DNA of 64,000 bases from Legionella sp. (GTDB taxonomy: Bacteria; Pseudomonadota; Gammaproteobacteria; Legionellales; Legionellaceae), in contig PEQK01000010.1 in NCBI GenBank assembly GCA_002786165.1, positions 28,703 through 92,702 of the forward strand, written 5' to 3'. Positions 37,996 through 46,955 of the stretch are shown here, piece after piece (positions within the stretch are counted from its first letter, which is position 1; each line of letters begins with the position of its first letter). A program made the translations under genes and the position numbers. Below the pieces are notes generated by a model that made no database searches, was not told where the DNA came from, and saw nothing but the letters and a program-made list of their open reading frames with translations.

Positions 37996-38279
37996 AGTTT
38001 TTTAAGATCTCTATAAAAATTCTCATGCACACCGAGCTTCAGCAGTGTCAATATTAAAACACTTTCTTCAAAAGAGTACCCCAAAAGATACTCTTGATGA
38101 AAACATTTAAATTTATGCACATGTAAAAAATCTAAATCTCCTTTTTTACGTTCCCCTAGATAGGGGTTTTGCAAAAGCTTTTTAATTTCTTCATCAAGGA
38201 TGATTTTATAAGATTTTGGTAGTTTTTTAACAACGCGTTTGAAAGAGCTCGATTGCTTAATGATCCAAGTCATAATCAT
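37992..38279 (-). CDS. RelE/ParE-family toxin
   Basis: A 95-residue basic protein with the RelE/ParE fold pattern: [13 protein letters not shown] at the N-terminus, [19 protein letters not shown] in the middle, and a C-terminal [20 protein letters not shown] strand. It overlaps the antitoxin gene by 23 bases and is transcribed after it. Whether it cleaves mRNA (RelE-like) or poisons gyrase (ParE-like) is unclear. Its end overlaps tsaD. Confidence 0.82.
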   Translation of the reverse strand: MIMTWIIKQSSSFKRVVKKLPKSYKIILDEEIKKLLQNPYLGERKKGDLDFLHVHKFKCFHQEYLLGYSFEESVLILTLLKLGVHENFYRDLKKL

Positions 38280-38478
38280 CTACCAAACCATTTTCAACTT
38301 CGGCTCTTGCAACCAAACTATCTCTGATGAACTCATAGGATAACTCTGGGTTTTCTTCGGCAATTTTACCTATCTTTGCCCAATGTTCAATTTGTCCAGC
38401 GCCCGAGCGAGACATGACTTCCCCAACAGCTTGAGCCTGTTTGACCAAGGCATCTGAAAGACGTACTGATCGTGCCAT
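38257..38478 (-). CDS. ParD-like antitoxin
   Basis: A 73-residue protein opening MARSVRLSDALVKQAQAVGE, a ribbon-helix-helix-like DNA-binding pattern, followed by IEHWAKIGKIAEENPELSYE as in the ParD-like family, and an acidic tail. ATG 38478 lies eight bases after AAAGGA; a longer upstream extension lacks support. It is the first gene of the toxin-antitoxin pair and probably represses the pair. Confidence 0.82.
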   Translation of the reverse strand: MARSVRLSDALVKQAQAVGEVMSRSGAGQIEHWAKIGKIAEENPELSYEFIRDSLVARAEVENGLVDDYDLDH

Positions 38479-38544
38479 GATATTTTCCTTTAGAGGGTTC
38501 AAGTCCACATTATAACATATCATCGCATTTTGTCGCTTACTGCG

Positions 38545-39138
38545 TCATATCTTAATTTTTGATTCTTTCCCTTGCATCAAACGTTGCATATTCTCAAGGT
38601 GCTGATATAAAACACACCCTACTATCAATACCAAGGAAACAGAAAGATACGGATTCGCAGCAATGATAAACCACGCATACACAGGTGATAAGCTGAGCGC
38701 AATGATGGCAGCCAAAGAAGAATAGCGGGTGATAACTGCCACCAACAACCACGTGATTACTACTACTAATCCCAACAGCCAATCCAATCCAAATAAAACA
38801 CCCAGTGTGGTTGCCACACCTTTCCCGCCTTTAAAGTTGAAAAAAATGGGATACACATGACCCAAAACCGCGGCCAACCCAATATAACCCAAATAAGTAG
38901 GCGACATATGGAACATTTTGGCCACTACGACCGGGATCAAACCTTTCAGCATATCCGCCAGTAACACAATAATGGCATATTTTTTGCCCGCAATGCGCAA
39001 GACATTGGTGGTGCCAGGGTTACGCGAGCCCTGTAAGCGAGGATCAGGCAAATGGCATAGGTGTGATACGATCACCGCAGAACACACCGACCCCATCCCA
39101 TAGGCTAAAAAAACGGTCATTACTATCAATATCATCAT
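38545..39138 (-). CDS. plsY: Glycerol-3-phosphate acyltransferase PlsY
   Basis: A 197-residue integral membrane enzyme with about five helices. Conserved loops are visible: GSVCSAVIVSHLC with DPRLQGSRNPGTTNVLR, and FNFKGGKGVATTLGVLFG. It transfers acyl groups from acyl-phosphate to glycerol-3-phosphate. It is divergent in function from its neighbours; the antitoxin gene follows after 66 bases on the same strand. Confidence 0.95.
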   Translation of the reverse strand: MMILIVMTVFLAYGMGSVCSAVIVSHLCHLPDPRLQGSRNPGTTNVLRIAGKKYAIIVLLADMLKGLIPVVVAKMFHMSPTYLGYIGLAAVLGHVYPIFFNFKGGKGVATTLGVLFGLDWLLGLVVVITWLLVAVITRYSSLAAIIALSLSPVYAWFIIAANPYLSVSLVLIVGCVLYQHLENMQRLMQGKESKIKI

Positions 39139-39158
39139 TACAACACTCTCGTAGGGGT

Positions 39159-40004
39159 TTATTGCCGAATTAAACGTTTATGTACGTCTGCTAAAGTAAT
39201 CGGCATTTTACTACGCAATACATTAATGTCCAATCCACCGCGACGTGTGTAACGCCCATAAACCACCAAATCCTGCGGCTGGCATTGCGTCATAATATCC
39301 ACAAAAATACGCTCAATGCACTGCTCATGAAATTCATTGTGGTTGCGAAAAGACACCAAATATTGCAACAAGCCTTCATGATCAATTTGTGGGCCTTGAT
39401 ATTGAATTTGAATACTACCCCAATCCGGTTGATGGGTGATCAAACAATTTGATTTCAATAAATTGGAAAACAAAGTTTCTGTCACCGGCGTAATTTTGGT
39501 GGTCAAAAATTTAGGGTTAGGCACATAAGTAGCGCAAGCAATGTCCAATTGATCCAAACAAATACCGTCCATACGTGCATACAACACTTGATCAGTGGCG
39601 TCACTTAAATCAGTCAGGGTCACTTGAACAGGCATGCCCACGCCTAAGGTCAAATCACGTTCGATGGTCATTTTGACATTATCGATGTGTTTGAATTTGG
39701 TTTGATTTAAAGAATTGAAATACAGCTTCATCGACTTAGATTCAATGATGTGCGCCGACTCGCAGGGGTAGGTTATCTCTGCCAAGGCCACAATCGGCTT
39801 GCCTTTTTGATTCAACCAAGACACTTCGTAATGCGTCCACAAATCAAATCCCGTAAAAGGTATTACGCTATCAATGCCTAGCTCTTCTCGTTTGGTTTTG
39901 CGAGCAATCGGAAACAACAATTTTGGATTATAGTGAGCGTCGTAACTAACGACTTTACCCAATTCAGATTCGGTCACACGCGAAGGCGCATCATACTCAG
40001 ACAT
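39159..40004 (-). CDS. queF: NADPH-dependent 7-cyano-7-deazaguanine reductase
   Basis: A 281-residue two-domain QueF. The substrate/NADPH motif is ESAHIIESKSMKLYFNSLNQ (81-100), the catalytic Cys187 sits in LLKSNCLITHQPDWGS, and NEFHEQCIERIFVD follows. It reduces preQ0 to preQ1 for queuosine. No preQ1-like aptamer is visible in the 50-base leader. Confidence 0.95.
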   Translation of the reverse strand: MSEYDAPSRVTESELGKVVSYDAHYNPKLLFPIARKTKREELGIDSVIPFTGFDLWTHYEVSWLNQKGKPIVALAEITYPCESAHIIESKSMKLYFNSLNQTKFKHIDNVKMTIERDLTLGVGMPVQVTLTDLSDATDQVLYARMDGICLDQLDIACATYVPNPKFLTTKITPVTETLFSNLLKSNCLITHQPDWGSIQIQYQGPQIDHEGLLQYLVSFRNHNEFHEQCIERIFVDIMTQCQPQDLVVYGRYTRRGGLDINVLRSKMPITLADVHKRLIRQ

Positions 40005-40126
40005 AGGGTTTCCACGTAAACAGGGATGTTGAAGTTTAACGATAAAAGAAAGTCATGTATATCAAAGAATTGTTTTCGTGGGGATTTATTTGTGCGATAA
40101 TCGGCCTTTTTTTATTGGATAACCCC

Positions 40127-41599
40127 ATGCAACGCCTCAGCTTGGCTATTTGGTTATTGCTCGTCTGTGTTTGGTCTCCTGGACAAGCTTCCGTTAGCGA
40201 ACATTTCAAAAAAATTCAAACACAACCCGATGTTTTATATGATTTTTTAAAAGACATGCCAAAGGGAGGCGAATTACACTACCATTATGATGGTTCTGTC
40301 TACACAGAAACCATGTTGCAATTGGCCACCAAAAGTAATCTGTGCGTCCACACCCCCTCTTTGACGACCCAACCTTGTACGCAGCAGGCAACACAATGGC
40401 GCATTCCAACGATTATCTCCCAGCCAGCATTACGTACCAAACTGATTCAAGATTGGTCCATGCAAGACTTTAAACCCCTAAAACAATCTGCGCATGATCA
40501 TTTTTTTGCAGTGTTTCCCAAAGTAGGCGCTTTTTATTCTGAGCTCAAGGGTCAACTTCTGGCTGAGATTTTAAAAAAAGCAGGGGAACAACACGAACAC
40601 TATATGGAAATCATTGCATTTGGACTGAGATCATCCGGCGACGATTTTGTGCCACTCATTCGCACGGCGGCTGATTTAGAAAAAAAACGAGCTATTTTAA
40701 TGGCTAATCCCTCTTTTAAACAAAGCGTGCAAGACATTGTCAAAGACAGTCAAACCTTCTTGCCCCAAGCCCATTCAGTGCTACATTGCAATACCCAACC
40801 TAAACAAGCTGCTTGCCAGATAGCTGTCAATTTTCAATTTTACGTTCGTAGGGTGAAATCATTAGATGCCGTTTTTGCTCAAGCATTGGCTGGGTTTATG
40901 GCGGCACAGCAATCCAAAACCATCGTCGCAATTAATTTGGTGGATATCGAAGACAACGCCGTTGCACAACATGATTATAATGCCCATATGCGTATGTTTG
41001 AGATGCTGCATCGGCTTTATCCCGATGTGCATATTGCCTTACATGCCGGTGAACTATACCCCAAAACAGTTGCGCCGCACCAAGTGGCAGCACCTATTCA
41101 TGAAGCGATCTTAATTGGTCATGCAGAACGTATTGGTCATGGATTAGATATCCAAGACGAACCATATCCGGATGCACTGGCGGCGCTGATGTCAGAAAAA
41201 GCCATTGCAGTTGAGATTAATCTTTCTAGCAATCGTTTGATTTTTGGGGTGAAAGATAAGCAGCATCCTTTAACTTATTATCTAAAGCACCATGTGCCAG
41301 TCGTCTTATCCACAGATGATGAAGGTATTTTACGTACAGATTTGACCAAAGAGTATCTCGAGGCTGCGGTCCAGCATCATCTTGATTATGCGACGATCAA
41401 ACACATCAATCGTAATACGCTGACCTATGGTTTTATTGAGGGACAGAGCCTCTGGCAAGATCCACACAACGCTATTCCTGTGAAAGAATGTCGCTCGCTC
41501 TCGAGTTTGCGTTGTGAAATATTTATCCAACACAACCCTAAAGCTAATTTACAATGGCAATTAGAGCAAGATTTGAAGAAATTTGAGAAGAAATGGTAA
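40127..41599 (+). CDS. Exported adenosine deaminase-family protein (ADGF-like)
   Basis: About 490 residues from the ATG at 40127; an ATG at 40055 would add 24 residues. The shorter form opens with a good signal peptide (MQRLSLAIWLLLVCVWSPGQA). The mature enzyme keeps the deaminase metal site and catalytic motifs: GELHYHYDGS, IALHAGELY, GHAERIGHGLDI, INLSSNR and LSTDDEGILRTDL. Length and export resemble secreted adenosine deaminases of the growth-factor type rather than cytoplasmic Add. It would deaminate adenosine outside the cytoplasm, perhaps for purine salvage or to remove host adenosine. Confidence 0.85.
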   Translation: MQRLSLAIWLLLVCVWSPGQASVSEHFKKIQTQPDVLYDFLKDMPKGGELHYHYDGSVYTETMLQLATKSNLCVHTPSLTTQPCTQQATQWRIPTIISQPALRTKLIQDWSMQDFKPLKQSAHDHFFAVFPKVGAFYSELKGQLLAEILKKAGEQHEHYMEIIAFGLRSSGDDFVPLIRTAADLEKKRAILMANPSFKQSVQDIVKDSQTFLPQAHSVLHCNTQPKQAACQIAVNFQFYVRRVKSLDAVFAQALAGFMAAQQSKTIVAINLVDIEDNAVAQHDYNAHMRMFEMLHRLYPDVHIALHAGELYPKTVAPHQVAAPIHEAILIGHAERIGHGLDIQDEPYPDALAALMSEKAIAVEINLSSNRLIFGVKDKQHPLTYYLKHHVPVVLSTDDEGILRTDLTKEYLEAAVQHHLDYATIKHINRNTLTYGFIEGQSLWQDPHNAIPVKECRSLSSLRCEIFIQHNPKANLQWQLEQDLKKFEKKW

Positions 41600-41619
41600 G
41601 GCGTATCGTTTTCTCCTGC

Positions 41620-41647
41620 ATCCCGCGGCTCGGCTTATCCGCGGGAT
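41620..41647. terminator. GC-rich hairpin between convergent genes
   Basis: A 9-bp stem, atcccgcgg/ccgcgggat, with an 11-base... loop of ctcggcttat type, between the deaminase gene and efp, which converge. It is a reasonable bidirectional transcription stop, though no T-run follows. Confidence 0.55.
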
Positions 41648-41671
41648 CTGAGAATCAAGCTGGCTATTGAA

Positions 41672-42244
41672 CTAGCCTTCTTTTGCACGAGACACATATT
41701 CACCATTGCGAGTGTCTACTTTAATAAGTTCACCTGTTTGTACAAATAAGGGTACACGGACCACTGCCCCAGTTTCTAGGGTTGCAGGTTTGCCGCCACC
41801 ACCAGACGTATCTCCTTTTAAACCAGGATCTGTTTCGGTAATCGTTAAAATCACAAAGGTAGGCGGCACAATAACGATTGGTTCGTTGTTCCATAATGTA
41901 ACCACACACATGTCTTGCTCTTTTAACCAACGTGACGCATCTTCGACACCCGCTTCATTAACAGCATACTGCTCATAGGTATCCGGCACCATAAAATGCC
42001 AATGTGTGCCATCGTTATATAAATATTGCATCTCTACATCCACAACATCCGCGGCAAGAAATGTATCGTTGGCTTTATAGGTTCTTTCTACCACGCGACC
42101 TGTTTTCAAATTGCGCGTTTTCAGACGAGTAAACGCTTGTCCTTTACCAGGTTTCACAAATTCACATTCAACAATATTGCATGGTGCATCATCGACCATG
42201 ATTTTCAGACCGTTTTTTAATTCATTGGTATTATAATTAGCCAT
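41672..42244 (-). CDS. efp: Elongation factor P
   Basis: A 190-residue EF-P with the three-domain beta pattern. The modified lysine is Lys34 in KPGKGQAF, and [17 protein letters not shown] near the C-terminus is diagnostic. It rescues ribosomes stalled at polyproline. The divergent epmB gene encodes the enzyme that prepares beta-lysine for this residue. Confidence 0.97.
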   Translation of the reverse strand: MANYNTNELKNGLKIMVDDAPCNIVECEFVKPGKGQAFTRLKTRNLKTGRVVERTYKANDTFLAADVVDVEMQYLYNDGTHWHFMVPDTYEQYAVNEAGVEDASRWLKEQDMCVVTLWNNEPIVIVPPTFVILTITETDPGLKGDTSGGGGKPATLETGAVVRVPLFVQTGELIKVDTRNGEYVSRAKEG

Positions 42245-42315
42245 TCATTCTCCGAACTTGCGATTTACGTAGGTTTTAGTTACAGTTCGCACAGTTTATC
42301 AAGTCTATAAAGTGA

Positions 42316-43302
42316 ATGCGAGATACTACCCAACATTGGCAAAAAATTCTGGCAAATGGTTTTTCATCTGCACATGAATTGCTCGAATATTTAAATTTAC
42401 CAGCTGAGCTGGGATCTCATCTCGCCGAAAAATCCTTCAAAACCCAAATACCGCGTCGTTTCGCAGAAAAGATGGAACGCAATAATCCCAACGATCCGTT
42501 GTTGTTGCAAGTCCTAGCCAGCGCAGAAGAACTGACTATCCAAGCAGGGTTTGAACTTGACCCCTTGCAAGAACGCAATGCCAATCCCATACCTGGTCTC
42601 ATCCATAAATATGCCGGTCGTGTTTTATTAACCTTGACCGGAGTGTGCGCCATTAATTGTCGTTTTTGTTTTCGTCGTCATTTTCCGTATGAGGACAATA
42701 ACCCGGGTCAAAAAGGTTGGCAAAAAGCCGTTGATTATATTGCCGCCGATCCGAGTATCCATGAAGTCATTTTAAGCGGCGGAGATCCCTTGCTAGCTTC
42801 TGATAAGAGCCTAGCACTTCTTTTGGATCATTTGGCATCTCTACCTCATGTCCAAACCATTCGGTTTCATACCCGTGTTCCCATCGTCTTACCTGAGCGT
42901 ATTCAAGCAAATTTACTGAGTATCGTCGATGCACAACGCTTCCATATTGTCATGGTATTACATTGCAATCATCCTAAAGAATTGGACATTGACGTACAAA
43001 ACGCTTGTCTAAGCATGAAAAAATCGGGATGGGTGTTGTTGAATCAATCGGTACTGTTGAAAGACGTGAATCATCAACCCAATGTTTTGATTGATTTAAG
43101 TAAGCGTTTATTTGATTTTGGAGTCTTACCCTATTATTTGCATTTGCTTGATCCTGTCCAAGGCGCGCATCATTTTGATATACCGTTAGAACAAGCCTTG
43201 GACATTCATCGCGCAATACAAAGTCAATTACCGGGTTATTTAGTGCCTCGTTTGGTACGAGAACAGCCTGAAATGCCCTATAAAAGCATCATCGCATCTT
43301 AA
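42316..43302 (+). CDS. epmB: EF-P beta-lysylation protein EpmB
   Basis: A 328-residue radical SAM lysine 2,3-aminomutase-type protein. CAINCRFCFRRHFPY holds Cys111, Cys115 and Cys118 for the cluster; LSGGDPLLA and FHTRVPIVLPERI follow. It converts lysine to beta-lysine, which EpmA attaches to EF-P Lys34. efp is divergent, 71 bases away. epmA is not in the window. Confidence 0.94.
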   Translation: MRDTTQHWQKILANGFSSAHELLEYLNLPAELGSHLAEKSFKTQIPRRFAEKMERNNPNDPLLLQVLASAEELTIQAGFELDPLQERNANPIPGLIHKYAGRVLLTLTGVCAINCRFCFRRHFPYEDNNPGQKGWQKAVDYIAADPSIHEVILSGGDPLLASDKSLALLLDHLASLPHVQTIRFHTRVPIVLPERIQANLLSIVDAQRFHIVMVLHCNHPKELDIDVQNACLSMKKSGWVLLNQSVLLKDVNHQPNVLIDLSKRLFDFGVLPYYLHLLDPVQGAHHFDIPLEQALDIHRAIQSQLPGYLVPRLVREQPEMPYKSIIAS

Positions 43303-43436
43303 AATCTCTCTCTTAAAACAGCATTCATACTAGTGATTTGCATTTTTTCTCTAAAGAAAGCAAACGTTTGTTTATAGCGCATATAGGCATAAAAGCTTGA
43401 ATGCCCCTTCTTAAGCCCTCCGTTTTAGAAAAGAAA

Positions 43437-43535
43437 TCAGCCTTTCTTTTTAAGTCGTTTTTCAACTCGTTTTTCGGCAGCAGTCTTTAGGGGTTTTTTC
43501 TTCGTATCTTTTTTTCTATCTTCGCCTTTACTCAT
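43437..43535 (-). CDS. Small basic protein, 32 residues
   Basis: A short frame with ATG 43533-43535, GGAG seven bases upstream, and a TGA at 43437-43439. The product starts MSKGEDRKKDTKKKPLKTAA and ends in KRVEKRLKKKG; more than a third of residues are Lys or Arg. Small Lys-rich proteins beginning MSKG occur widely in gammaproteobacteria, and this resembles them from memory. Its function is unknown; nucleic-acid or ribosome binding is a guess. It lies between epmB and dbpA. Confidence 0.65.
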   Translation of the reverse strand: MSKGEDRKKDTKKKPLKTAAEKRVEKRLKKKG

Positions 43536-43595
43536 AATGATTCTCCGATAAGGTCACTTTATTTCAATATACTCATGTTAACCAGGTTTTAGCAA

Positions 43596-45002
43596 TTACT
43601 TCAATATCTTCGCCAACACCTTACGGCCTTTTAATTTCCCATTTTTGAAATAGTCAAATAATTTGGTCGATTGACTACGATGCACCGCTACATACGAACA
43701 TACCGAGGCAATGTCAATCAGGCCAATCATATCTCCGGCAAGCCCGGCATCTTTGGTCAAGGCACCTAAAATATCTCCAGGACGAATTTTATCTTTTCGG
43801 CCTGCATTCAAACAGATCGTAATCATATCTGGTGGTGAAATGGCATGAGCGGTCATCGGGGTTGCAAGCGTTCCCCACATAACAGGTCGTTTTAATTCAT
43901 GTTCGATGGTACACAAGCGGTGTGCGTCTGAGGGCGTGGTTAAGCTTAGTGCCAACCCCTTGCTCCCGGCTCGACCTGTGCGTCCAATGCGATGAACATG
44001 CACATCATAGTCAAAAGCCAATTCAAAATTAATCACCGCTGGCAGCTCTTTAATATCCAAACCACGCGCCGCAACATCCGTGGCCACTAAAATAGAACAG
44101 CTTTGATGTTTGAAACGAATCATCGCCAGATCACGCTCCATTTGCTCCATATCCCCATTCAACGCAATGGCTGAAAACCCGTCGCGAATCAGCATCGCCA
44201 CCAATTGGGTGGTTTGTTCTTTGGTATTACAAAAAATCAAGGTTGATTTGGGTTGATAATGCTGAAGTAGCGTTTTTAATACGGCAAATTTATTGGATGG
44301 ATGAGTGACTTCATAAAAAATTTGTTCAATCTCTAACTCAGTGTGCGCTTCCTCTATAGTGATTTTGTGAGGATTTTGCATAAATTCATCGCACAGTTTT
44401 TTGATGTCATTGGGATAGGTTGCAGAAAACAGCAACGTTTGACGTTGCTGTGGGCAAAGTCGAATGATATTGCGAATCGCATCAAAAAAGCCCATATCCA
44501 ACATGCGATCTGCTTCGTCTAATACCAAAGTTTGCAAGTGCTTCAGTGACAATGATTCTTTATCCAAATGTTTTTGGATACGACCAGGCGTTCCCACAAC
44601 AATATGGGCGCCATGTTTCAACGAATCAACTTGCGGTCGCATTGGCATCCCGCCTGATATATTCAATACTTTCACATTTGGCATCAACCTCGCCAATTGA
44701 CGCAACACTTGCGACACTTGTTCTGCCAATTCACGGGTGGGACATAAGATCAAAGCCTGCACCTTATAGGTTTCTGTCTCTAAATGATTGAGCAAAGACA
44801 ACCCAAATGCAGCAGTTTTACCACTACCTGTTTTGGCCTGAGCAATCACATCATGACGGTTCAGCATCAAAGGCAAACTTTGTGCTTGGATAGGCGTCAT
44901 ATGCTCATATCCCAAAGACGATAGATTTTTTAATAACTTTTCTTGCAATGTTACAGTTGAAAAAGACAATGCTTCGGCTTGAATAGAAGAAGGAGCTGAC
45001 AT
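43596..45002 (-). CDS. dbpA: DEAD-box RNA helicase DbpA
   Basis: A 468-residue helicase. The order is Q motif (LGYEHMTPIQAQSLP), motif I AQAKTGSGKTAAF, PTRELAEQ, VLDEADRML, SATYP, then the helicase C domain with HRIGRTGRAG. The last 75 residues (KDKIRPGDILGALTKDAGL, then YVAVHRSQS) form the DbpA RNA-binding domain, which recognises 23S hairpin 92. It acts in 50S assembly. Confidence 0.93.
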   Translation of the reverse strand: MSAPSSIQAEALSFSTVTLQEKLLKNLSSLGYEHMTPIQAQSLPLMLNRHDVIAQAKTGSGKTAAFGLSLLNHLETETYKVQALILCPTRELAEQVSQVLRQLARLMPNVKVLNISGGMPMRPQVDSLKHGAHIVVGTPGRIQKHLDKESLSLKHLQTLVLDEADRMLDMGFFDAIRNIIRLCPQQRQTLLFSATYPNDIKKLCDEFMQNPHKITIEEAHTELEIEQIFYEVTHPSNKFAVLKTLLQHYQPKSTLIFCNTKEQTTQLVAMLIRDGFSAIALNGDMEQMERDLAMIRFKHQSCSILVATDVAARGLDIKELPAVINFELAFDYDVHVHRIGRTGRAGSKGLALSLTTPSDAHRLCTIEHELKRPVMWGTLATPMTAHAISPPDMITICLNAGRKDKIRPGDILGALTKDAGLAGDMIGLIDIASVCSYVAVHRSQSTKLFDYFKNGKLKGRKVLAKILK

Positions 45003-45115
45003 TCGATATCACTCATGGGATCACTATGGGCGTAGCCTAACACTAACCCGTTCAAACATACACTCTATTGTGATCTCATCCAAATGACGAGCAAACTTAA
45101 GTCCCTTCAGCTTTG

Positions 45116-45129
45116 GTCTATAATAATAC
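45116..45129 (+). promoter_or_regulatory. Putative -10 element (GTCTATAAT type)
   Basis: The sequence ggtctataataata has TATAAT at 45119-45124, about 30 bases before the ATG at 45155. It shares the GTCTATAAT core with 27792-27805 and resembles 47532-47545. Confidence 0.45.
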
Positions 45130-45154
45130 TATAAATACTTAGTAAGCAGACCTC

Positions 45155-46297
45155 ATGAAAAACAAGCAACAAGAATGGCGCGTTTTAGGAACAGGGGCTT
45201 TTAATGTCGCCTATCTGAACAGGTCAGGAACGCTGGTATTCAAAAGTATGCATAACGATGTTTTTGGTGCCGATACTCCAGAGCGTTCTGTGCGACTTTG
45301 GAATCAGCTAAATCCCAATTTAAAACCCAAAGCCAAATTAGCCACAATCACTATTGGCGGAATGAAAGAATACGGATGGATTTGTCCCTACGTGCAAAGT
45401 AAGCATAGTAAACGACAGTCAACTGATCCAAATCCAGCAAGAGATCGCGCCCTATTTCTAGAATCCATAGAGAAAAACCCTGTTATTCGAGAACAAGAAG
45501 ACACAGACATTGCCAATGCCTTGGTGGGTATTTATAACCGTACGGGAAGAGTTATTGTGGATGCAGCTGTGCCAGGTAATTTTGTGATCACCGCCCAAAA
45601 TACGGCAGTGTGTATTGATATAGGCATGGCATTGCTTTTGGAAGAAAAAGAAGACAATTGCCTGAGTACTTATGCTCGTCGAGCCAGTATTGTGAGCACT
45701 GATGCGTGGGCGCACCTCCACGAAGAAATACATGAAAACATTCTAAAAAGCGAAGTTCAAATTTTCCCTAAAACGGTCGCTATGACCAATGCGTTACTAT
45801 TTATTAGATCCTATCGCCCCGATATCCATAACGTTGATTTTTTAAAAGAAAACCCCGAGTACGCAGCGCAATTATCCAAAGCGTATGAGGCCAAAGAAAG
45901 CACGGACCACGCTAGGGGAATAGAATTTCTTGATCACAAACAACCCATGAATTTAAGTAGCATTAAAAAAAGTTGCGAAAAAAACTTAATGAACTACATT
46001 CAATCACGTGGCACAATAGACGAACACAATAAGTTTCACCCATCATTTATCACAAAAATTTTTAAGAATAGAATACTGACCCACCAAAAAATCAGCAGCG
46101 CTCAAACCCTCATCAAAAAAATTAATGGCGCACACTCTATGGACGATATTAAATCCATCCTTAATGAAGCAGGCAAAGATCCCTTGTCGTCAAAAGGGTT
46201 TCGTTCAAAATTTGCAGCGTGTCTGGGATTATGCAAACTCATCAGTCACCTGCCGCCATCGCCAGAATTAACGCTGACTCAAAAAGCATCTTATTAG
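45155..46297 (+). CDS. Protein-kinase-like hypothetical protein; candidate effector
   Basis: A 380-residue soluble protein. Residues 10-31 (VLGTGAFNVAYL, then LVFKSM with Lys30) look like a glycine-rich loop and the ATP-anchoring lysine. Residues 135-157 (VDAAVPGNFVI with Asp136 and Asn142, then CIDIG with Asp155) look like a catalytic loop and DFG-type metal site, with one extra residue between Asp and Asn. This order fits a small atypical kinase fold; activity is uncertain. The C-terminal 180 residues are helical without known motifs. Kinase-fold effectors are known in Legionella. It is a single gene with its own promoter-like sequence. Confidence 0.6.
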   Translation: MKNKQQEWRVLGTGAFNVAYLNRSGTLVFKSMHNDVFGADTPERSVRLWNQLNPNLKPKAKLATITIGGMKEYGWICPYVQSKHSKRQSTDPNPARDRALFLESIEKNPVIREQEDTDIANALVGIYNRTGRVIVDAAVPGNFVITAQNTAVCIDIGMALLLEEKEDNCLSTYARRASIVSTDAWAHLHEEIHENILKSEVQIFPKTVAMTNALLFIRSYRPDIHNVDFLKENPEYAAQLSKAYEAKESTDHARGIEFLDHKQPMNLSSIKKSCEKNLMNYIQSRGTIDEHNKFHPSFITKIFKNRILTHQKISSAQTLIKKINGAHSMDDIKSILNEAGKDPLSSKGFRSKFAACLGLCKLISHLPPSPELTLTQKASY

Positions 46298-46460
46298 AAG
46301 ATACATGTGTTTTTAAAAAATGACGCACGCTTAAAAAGCCATTAAAATGCTAACATTTAAATGATATAGTTTAGTTAAAAAAGCTTCTGAGACAAGATGA
46401 CAACTGAATGATAATGAACGAAACTATCATGAAAAAAAACTACTATTTAAAATCTGTTGT

Positions 46461-46955
46461 ATGATAATAGCTTTCCCAGTTTATGCACATATCCCTTCCT
46501 ATGTAGGGAATTTAGTTGTGCGTGACCTAGTAGGCGTAGGTCCCTTAAGGGTATATCATTATTTTCCCGTTGATTCAGATCTTCTCATACCCGAACGCTC
46601 TAACGCACAACCCACTTCAGTACCCTCAAACATCATCCATATAAACTCCATCAATGAGAACAACCTCGCAATCTTAGATGCAGAAAATTTTTATCAAATG
46701 CTGCAAAATTCTCCCAACATCTCAAAAGAAGAGATAGTATCTTTATGGAGATTATTCACATCAAATCACGTGAATAAAGACGTCAAACTCCTTTTTTATG
46801 ATTTTATATCTTTTGAAAATCCCGACTATTTAACCCATGACATTATCAAACAGGCGAAAAAGGAAAAGGAAAAGGGAGAAGTAAGGCACAAATTGCTTGT
46901 AGCGCTGCAATATATTTATCAAAAAAATTGGAAAAAAATGACCAAACAGATTTAA
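46461..46955 (+). CDS. Fragment 1 of the interrupted exported protein
   Basis: A 164-codon open segment as it stands. Its first ATG lies in the middle of what should be a signal peptide and has no ribosome site, so it is unlikely to be a genuine start. The segment ends ten codons after the frame break at 46932-46938. See the spanning pseudogene entry. Confidence 0.5.
   Translation: MIIAFPVYAHIPSYVGNLVVRDLVGVGPLRVYHYFPVDSDLLIPERSNAQPTSVPSNIIHINSINENNLAILDAENFYQMLQNSPNISKEEIVSLWRLFTSNHVNKDVKLLFYDFISFENPDYLTHDIIKQAKKEKEKGEVRHKLLVALQYIYQKNWKKMTKQI

Noticed and set aside
38490..38506. gggttcaagtcc, resembling a tRNA T-arm
   Set aside because: No acceptor, D or anticodon arms can be folded around it; it lies in the leader of the antitoxin gene.
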